Assembly (NCBI GenBank): GCA_964304625.1
Contig: OZ199840.1
Coordinates: 1,302,001-1,366,000, forward strand
Length of the DNA: 64,000 nucleotides
Source of the DNA: Kudoa neothunni
Taxonomy: Eukaryota; Cnidaria
Reading direction: 5' to 3'
The translations under genes and the position numbers were made by a program. The notes beneath the pieces were generated by a model that ran no database searches, was not told the DNA's origin, and saw only the letters and a list, made by a program, of their open reading frames with translations. This document shows, piece after piece, positions 57,875 to 64,000 of this stretch. The first letter of the stretch is position 1. Each line of letters begins with the position of its first letter.

Positions 57875-60852
57875 CTAATATTTTCTCTTCTTCATTATCA
57901 CGACACCAACTATCGCTATCACCAATACTCCAGCAACCGATGCAATAATTATTCTATAAGTAATTTATCTCATTATTTAATAATGCAAAAATATGTACAT
58001 TAGTTTTGTTTTTCCACTAAAAATAAATTAATTAAAATCAGATCATAATATTATATTTGTTACCCTGAGCTGCTTTTCGCTCCTACAAAATAAAAGATTA
58101 AATTAGTTATATAACAAAAAATATACCTTGCTGTATGTCCAGCACCACCAAATATTTTAGAATCTTGAGCATTGTAAACAGTCAAATGATAATCGTTTCC
58201 ATCAGGCAAATCATTTATTCTGAACTCTTTACAGGTTACGAATGTAGAACATCCATCCACATCAGCTCCCATGCAAGATTTTATAATTGCATTTGACATG
58301 ATACTACTGTTACGTAACTCCCACTTACATTTCGATTGGTCATTCATACTAGTTGGAAGATGAGAGTTTATAATGAAATTATTCCCATCGCGAGTAATAA
58401 TGACTACTATCAATTTAGCAGAGTCAGTTGGATTTTTCTTTTGGTGCACCTAATATAAGACTCATTTATAATTAATTTCTCAATGATTATATTTATCTCT
58501 ATAATTTAATACTTGATTCTATTGTATAATCTCTTTGAGATGACTTTCCGATTGCGGTGACTAATATTTTATATTCCTTTGTTGCATCATAACCAGAAAA
58601 TAGTATGGAACTGCAAAGTGGATTCGATGAACATGTGTTTGAATCTGAGTTTCGGTTATTAGCAATACCAGCAAGTTGTAAAACTGAATCTTCCGATGTT
58701 GTAGATGTCGCAATTCTAACAATGCTTGATTCTGTATGACCTAACATGGATGGAAGTTTTTTAGGGGTTTTTTGGCGCTGCTGTAGAAGCAGGTGTGGTG
58801 ACTCTCGTAACTGCTTGGCAAGTGTAAACGTCTTTATACTCGTTTCCATTCTTTTCTTTCACAGTATAACTGCAAGTTGCAATTGGATTTACTGCGGATA
58901 ATTGTGCATTCAATATCAAACCATCTGATTTGATCTTATGTGTTATCGTCAATGTTGTTAGATCTAGTTACAATAATTAAAAAATAAAGAGTAAATTTTA
59001 AGTTTAATAACCTGTTTTTACATTTTTATACTCAGTAATTGCATAATCTTTATGTGCAATTACTCTAATATCATATAGGGTATTTGGCTCGAGATCTTCT
59101 ATTGTTACCTGGTCTCTACACAACCCTCTACATGGGTTACCACTGGTGCACTTTGCTGGGAAAAAGGTATTCAATCCCGCGGGACTCACCAAGTATTCAC
59201 AAGTGGGTTCATTTGTTCTTGTGTTTTCTGCAGTTCCGCCAACAGCTGTAAAAGAAGCTGTTGTATCTGTCTTTATTGGTGATGTAGTTTGATATGCTTT
59301 ACCAGTAGCATGTTCTTCAAAAATTACAACGAATTAGAATAAAAAATAAATAACTTACTCGTCCTTATGAATATCTTCTCTTTAAACCCTTCTGGATTAG
59401 TTATATCTGATTCGATTTCAATCATGTACGCTTTTCCTGCATCGAGTTGTTGGATCACTAATTTATTGCAATTCGTCTTGCATTTGTTGCTTTGTGAACT
59501 ATCGCTATCGCATTTTGTATCAGTTAACGAATCTTTTCTGAGTTTATCAGCAGGGTAATGTTTGAGAGTGCATGTGCTAAACTTAGGTTCTGCGCCTTGT
59601 GTTAGGGTGGTTACATCAAAAGTAACACCCACATTGGTGTAATCAGATAGTAATCCACCAGATGGTTCAGAAATAGCTAATACAACGAATAAACTGAGAT
59701 AGTAATTAAACGATTACCAAATTTTTTCTGTTTATAACCTTCCAAATCGTCGCCAGTAGCTCTAATATTATGATGTCTGGTTTGGATTAAAATATCGTAG
59801 ATTTTTTTACCTGCAATACCGTCTAGCACGACGTCTTTACAAGGAGCATAACAGTTTTTACCAGCAACACCACAAACAGACGTATAAGTTTGAGCGTTTT
59901 CCCCAGTTTGGCCACTTTTAAGACTGAACAGACATATTTCAGATGATGGAGAATTAATGAATTTAATTTCAATTTTATTACTATCTTTAGCAACAATATA
60001 ATACTGGGGTTCATAAATAGCAATATTTTCCCTCATATATTGATTTGGCATATTGTAGAAGAAACTGGGATAATTATCGCATCTCATTTCGTAATGTGGT
60101 AACAATAAATCAAATTCGACTTTATTATTAATATTCACTGTTTCACAATTATTAACCTTTGTACCTTCTACATACCGAATATCTTTATAATAAATTGGAC
60201 AATTCACAGGTGTGCAAGTTTTAACATCAATTTTTAAATTTTTATCGGTAGTGTCCGTTGATACAGTAACTTGAGGATTAGCCAATAAAGCTAAATTTAA
60301 TTTATTAGTTTATTATTATAATTTCAATTATTATACGTATTGCATATCCGAATACTTTTCCGCCCCTATCCTTTCCAGCTGCTATAACAGCTTCAGTAGT
60401 AGCATCCACATTTACATATATATATTTAGTTCTTGGGGAAAGTTTATCATATGTGATTCTATTATCATTTGTCTCACAAGAGACAACACACTTACCATTA
60501 GCCTTATCAGTATCATTGGCAGTGCAATTCTCGATATCTTTAAACTCAGCCGGTGTTGCTGTCGTACCAGCTTTTATGATTTCGGCTTCATTTGATCTCA
60601 TTACGCGGCATTTTTTCCCAGCAGCATAATCAGAGCCACCGAGATTGATTTTAATTTTATCTATCCTAGTAGTAGTATCTTGCATAATTTGGTAAGCTAG
60701 AGTTTTTGTTGGAGGAGTGGATGTAGGTGAGGGACTTGGTGCGTTAGTGGCATTAACATTATTTGAAATGAAGAATACTAAATTACGCATTATTATTACA
60801 ATAAAACCATGTATACACCTAATATATAGTAGATAAATCCATCCATTAGCAT
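57875..60852 (-). CDS. Unrecognised type I membrane protein with repeated Cys-rich FN3-like modules
   Basis: The start MLMDGFIYYIL joins over a 41-nt intron (phase 1) to VFFISNNVNA, a good signal peptide. Then about six modules of ~100-150 residues follow, most sharing C-x(n)-C-x(4-9)-C-x(3-4)-C then a beta-rich end like IEDLEPNTLYDIRV. Examples: KCVVSC...ITYDKLSPRTKYIYV; NCYAPC...GIAGKKIYDILI; KCKTNC...QLDAGKAYMIEI; PCRGLC...DLEPNTLYDIRV; GCSTFVTC...DLPDGNDYHLTV. The Y-x-I/L-x-V end recalls strand F of FN3, but the four cysteines are not typical. The C-terminus is a transmembrane helix (IIIASVAGVLVIAIVGVVIM) and a tiny KKRKY tail, so signalling would need a partner. Module borders coincide roughly with introns. 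No homolog recognised. Confidence 0.75.
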
Positions 60853-61079
60853 AAAAGACTTTATTATAGAACAATCGTTTGTTCGGGATTCACTCAAACG
60901 GATTACTCTCATTTGAAAAATTAACGAATAAATCATTTTTATAACGAATGAATTGGATGATTTATACAATATTAGGGCTGAATTTTGATATAAACCCCCT
61001 AACCTCAAATTAACATAGGATTAACACAATAGAAAAAAAACTATGAAAAACAACACAAATACAAACCTAAATGATGATA
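60853..61079. other. Upstream region of the Cys-rich membrane protein gene
   Basis: Probable promoter or leader; no motif assigned. Confidence 0.25.
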
Positions 61080-61430
61080 AACTAAAATTTTTTAACGAGG
61101 ATATAACGCCATCCCATAAATCGAGATTGTGTTTTCTTCTCCATTGAAATTCATCAGAAATTTATTGATACCATCCATACTGATAGAACCATCTTCATAA
61201 CCGGAGACGTCCTGTTCGTCGGTGATATTTTATATTTCATAGCTCCCCAGGTTCCTTCGATGGTGTTTGTATGAGGCCATGTGGTATTATCCACATATTC
61301 CATACCTTGATTTACAGTGAGATGAATATAGAAAATATGTAGCATTCCATGGCTTTTGATGCAATCGGTTATAACAAGGGTCTCCAAAATGGTCGATAAG
61401 TGTTTTAGAGATTCTATTGAATTTTATGGG
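61080..61430 (-). mobile_element. Merlin (IS1016/ISXO2-type) transposase relic
   Basis: On the minus strand: TLVITDCIKSHGML, then HLTVNQGMEYVD, HTNTIEGTWGAMKYKI, and a tail with INKFLMNFNGEEN. The VN(H/Q)...HTN.IE..W...K pattern is the C-terminal catalytic block of ISXO2-like/Merlin transposases. The usual VNHS appears as VNQG. The N-terminal zinc-binding part and inverted repeats were not found, so it is a truncated relic. It lies immediately upstream of the Cys-rich membrane protein gene. Confidence 0.6.
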
Positions 61431-62147
61431 CTTTTAAGGTAATGCTTCCCATCTCCAATCTCCCTACTACATTATTTAATTATATTAATTAATACTACCC
61501 GTGACACTTTTTTTTATGTTTAAGTTATAATCAAACGCCACATTTCCTATTTATATGATTCAATGTTTTTCATTTGTGAAGAGATACTTTGTTGCTCATA
61601 AAAATTAGTGAATACATTGGCTTTATTTTTCTTTAATATTAATGATCGTCAGTACTCATTGTTATTAACAATTTATAAAACAATAACCATAGTTTATATT
61701 AAATCTATAATAGACTAAGAAGGATAAGTGTAATTTTTAAAATTGATTTGAATCGTAAATACAAAAGATACAAAAATAAGTATAATAATCTGAAAATGTT
61801 GTTCCAACCCCTGCGGACACTTCAAAAACTCATCAAGCGCTCTCGAACTAAGGAACATAATCTTAGGGTAAAGATTAAGATATTCTTAGTAACTTGTAGA
61901 GGCAGCTATGAATAAATGTTAGCTTTTCTATATATATGTGTAATTTAATCTTAAAGTCTGCCGTTGTATTTATATATGTGCAAAAGTATGTAACTGTAAC
62001 ATACACAGGCGACCTAACTTGGTAGGCCAATTGAATAAGATTTAGGATGAAAAATAGGTTCATTGTGGTAAATTTTCTAATGTAGTTGTTTTTTGCCAAG
62101 ATATGAATATAAATATCTGTGTAAATCTACAAATTTAAAGAATTTTT
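61431..62147. other. AT-rich intergenic region
   Basis: A 74-codon minus frame (61875-62099) is open but has no support as a gene. Confidence 0.3.
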
Positions 62148-63745
62148 CTAAAGACAGTGGCTATTCTCATGTAAACGAATAACTCCTCCGTTATGGATGA
62201 TATTTCAAATCTGACTACATATTTGAATTTATCTATTTTTAATCTAATTTGTCATGAAAAAATTATTTGAAACTTTTAAGAATAAAAATTCAACACTTTG
62301 TCCTATTTACACTGTTTACTAATAGTAAACTCACATTTTTGAGTCTGATATTATGTAATATAAACATTTTAGTTGAAATAAAACGTAAAAACATTTACTA
62401 ATAAGTAAAAACTGTTCTTTCTGTGCATTCTTGTGTCACCCACCATGTCTGAATATGCGAGTGAATCCTATTTGATTGTGGGGCGTTCTATTTCGTGAGA
62501 CTATTTCTAAGTTTTAAAGAACTTTGAAATAACTGATATGTGTAGGACAAGTTTATGTATTATATTCAGTTGTAGAAAAGAAATTTAAGCTTTTGTAAGA
62601 TATAAAATACCAATCGCATGGAATAAGTCTGAAAAATGGTGTCATTATTGCATCCTACGAAGCGCCTTTAAATTGATTTGCTCAAACTTCACCTTTTATT
62701 AAAAAATATTATTGTACTGAAAAAATTTCGAATGTAGTTATCTTGGAGAAATTTTATGGGCCTACAGCTAAACAACCATGGCTAGTGAATAAGTTGATCA
62801 ATTCTTGATTGGAGTGAAAATTGATTTCTCTGAACTATTAAAATTACACATTCCTCATTATCAGGAAGCGGATGTTTGCAATCTTACAATTAAATTTTTC
62901 AAAAAATTTCAAAATGCTCAAGGATGAATTAACTGTTATTTTTACTCCAACATTGTTTATTATAATACTTTGCTACATTTCTTCGTTGGTTCACATTTCA
63001 AAGGTCAAAGCAATGGTACCCCAAAAATCGCCATTCAAAAATTCCCATTTTATAAATTTACCCATTGAGACACTACCAGAGAAATTAATGCAGAAAATTT
63101 GGAACCACCCAGCTTCTTAACAATTGATAAATGGGTTTAAATTAAGAAGTATAGGTTTACTCTTAAATTTAAACTCATAGCTTCCTGTACTCACAAATAG
63201 GCATCATAAAAAACTTTCTCATACTTCTAACTAAAGTAAAGAAATTTGTAGGGACAAAACAACGAACATTCCTCGAAATAATGGTACAATCTTATAGATA
63301 CACACGAAAAGTGGTTTACATCAATGTAAAATGGTTTGAATCAAATTAATATCCATTAATTAATGGAAATTTTGTTAAATTAATATTAAAAAATGTTCAG
63401 GTAGAAACGTACATGTTTCGTAAATGATTGGAGAAGATTTATGCTAAGTTAAACTGCATGCGCTGAGACGTATTAAGCTAAAGGTTTCTAACCACCACCG
63501 GATATGTTTTTATTTCAACTAAAATGTTCATATTACACAATATTAGGCTCAAAAATGCGATTGTACGTATTAAACATTGTAAATAGGGCTGACAAAGTGT
63601 TGAATTTTTATTCTTTAAATTTTCAAACAATTTTTGCATAAAAAATTAGATTAAAAATAGCTAAATTCAAATATGAAGTCAGATTTGAAATATCATCTAT
63701 AACGGATGAGTTATTCGTTTCCATGAGAATAGCCACCGCCGTTTC
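62148..63745. mobile_element. Fold-back element with ~180-bp inverted arms
   Basis: 62148-62328 and the complement of 63565-63745 are about 90% identical through blocks such as GTGGCTATTCTCATG, TGATATTTCAAATCTGACT, CTATTTTTAATCTAATTT and AATAAAAATTCAACACTTTG. Possible target duplication TTTCTAA on both outer sides. The 1.2-kb interior has only an 82-codon frame (62872-63120) of unknown nature. Superfamily not assigned; long inverted arms occur in MULE and fold-back elements. Confidence 0.75.
62872..63120 (+). CDS. Doubtful 82-aa ORF inside the fold-back element
   Basis: Runs from an ATG to TAA, with one hydrophobic stretch (VIFTPTLFIIILCYISSLV) and a polar end (LPIETLPEKLMQKIW). No transposase motif. 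It may be a captured or degenerate coding piece or chance. Confidence 0.2.
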   Translation: MFAILQLNFSKNFKMLKDELTVIFTPTLFIIILCYISSLVHISKVKAMVPQKSPFKNSHFINLPIETLPEKLMQKIWNHPAS

Positions 63746-64000
63746 TAATATATTTTGACGTTACATCGTTAATAAAAGCTTTTTTGGGGGTTAATATAAT
63801 TTTTCATTTTATAATATATTAGAAATAGAATATTAATGGGATATATTTCACATATTTTTAATTGTCCCAGCCAAAAAAATGAATATACTCTAATATTTTT
63901 AATAAAATCTCTGAAAGGGGTCGACGAAAAAAAGGTTTGGTGACCCCTGTGTTATAATAATCGGTCCAGGGTGAGCGTACGTTTTAATTTTTTGGATAAG
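63746..64000. other. Flank with hAT-like terminus
   Basis: AGGGGTC (63916-63922) and GACCCCT (63942-63948) form an inverted pair, and GTTTGGTGACCCCTG at 63935-63949 resembles the right terminus of hAT elements. No matching left end was found. The remainder is AT-rich and empty. Confidence 0.35.

Noticed and set aside
1-64000. LTR retrotransposons, endogenous virus, Polinton, CRISPR or bacterial operon structure
   Set aside because: No long direct terminal repeats, protease/RT/integrase, capsid or envelope-like sequence or spaced repeats were recognised by reading.

Overview
The window is about 64 kb of very AT-rich eukaryotic DNA from a small-genome animal. Coding exons are split by many short GT-AG introns, typically about 40 to 60 nt, and the gene set is metazoan: a five-Ig/two-FN3 adhesion molecule of NCAM/fasciclin II type, a failed-axon-connections (FAXC) protein, SNF5/SMARCB1, ASF1 and UBE4, next to housekeeping genes. 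An orthonectid-like or similarly reduced bilaterian would fit, but that is inference from composition and gene content only.

Layout. 1-0.75 kb: relic of a Mutator-like transposase. 1.4-3.5 kb (+): coiled-coil gene resembling the N-terminus of ICE1. 6.2-7.2 kb (+): unrecognised multi-exon gene. 7.7-10.8 kb (+): complete GFAT, whose first coding exon is 7 nt. 12.0-13.3 kb: internally deleted piggyBac between TTAA sites. 14.7-15.0 kb (+): SNRPG. 15.15-16.8 kb (-): UROD, divergent from ASF1 (16.9-17.8 kb, +). 20.5-22.6 kb (-): FAXC. 23.1-23.6 kb (+): orphan three-exon gene. 24.5-25.2 kb: microsatellite-tailed, LINE/SINE-like tract. 27.2-30.4 kb (-): NCAM-like gene. 32.4 kb: tRNA-derived SINE. 34.4-35.5 kb (-): hAT transposase relic. 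36.3-37.1 kb (+): mitochondrial ribosomal protein L10. 38.1-43.9 kb (-): UBE4 with a 1.5-kb intron. 44.6-47.05 kb: nested piggyBac relics. 47.7-48.2 kb (+): mitochondrial ribosomal protein S14. 48.9-50.1 kb (+): intronless Ser-rich orphan. 50.3-52.55 kb: another piggyBac relic. 53.3-54.9 kb (-): SNF5, divergent from AK6 (55.0-55.6 kb, +). 56.4-57.0 kb: hAT MITE with a perfect 8-bp target duplication. 57.9-60.85 kb (-): secreted/transmembrane protein built of repeated Cys-rich FN3-like modules, not recognised. 61.1-61.4 kb (-): Merlin/IS1016-type transposase relic. 62.15-63.75 kb: fold-back element with ~180-bp inverted arms.

The genes do not form an operon. They are independent housekeeping, chromatin, proteostasis and cell-surface genes. 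Two pairs (UROD/ASF1 and SNF5/AK6) share short divergent promoters, and short GC-rich palindromes resembling NRF-1 (alpha-Pal) sites lie just upstream of several starts. Transposable elements seen are DNA transposons (MULE, hAT, piggyBac, Merlin, fold-back) plus LINE/SINE traces. No LTR or virus-like element was recognised. The least explained items are the Cys-rich modular receptor, the fold-back element, a three-copy dispersed repeat and the promoter palindromes.
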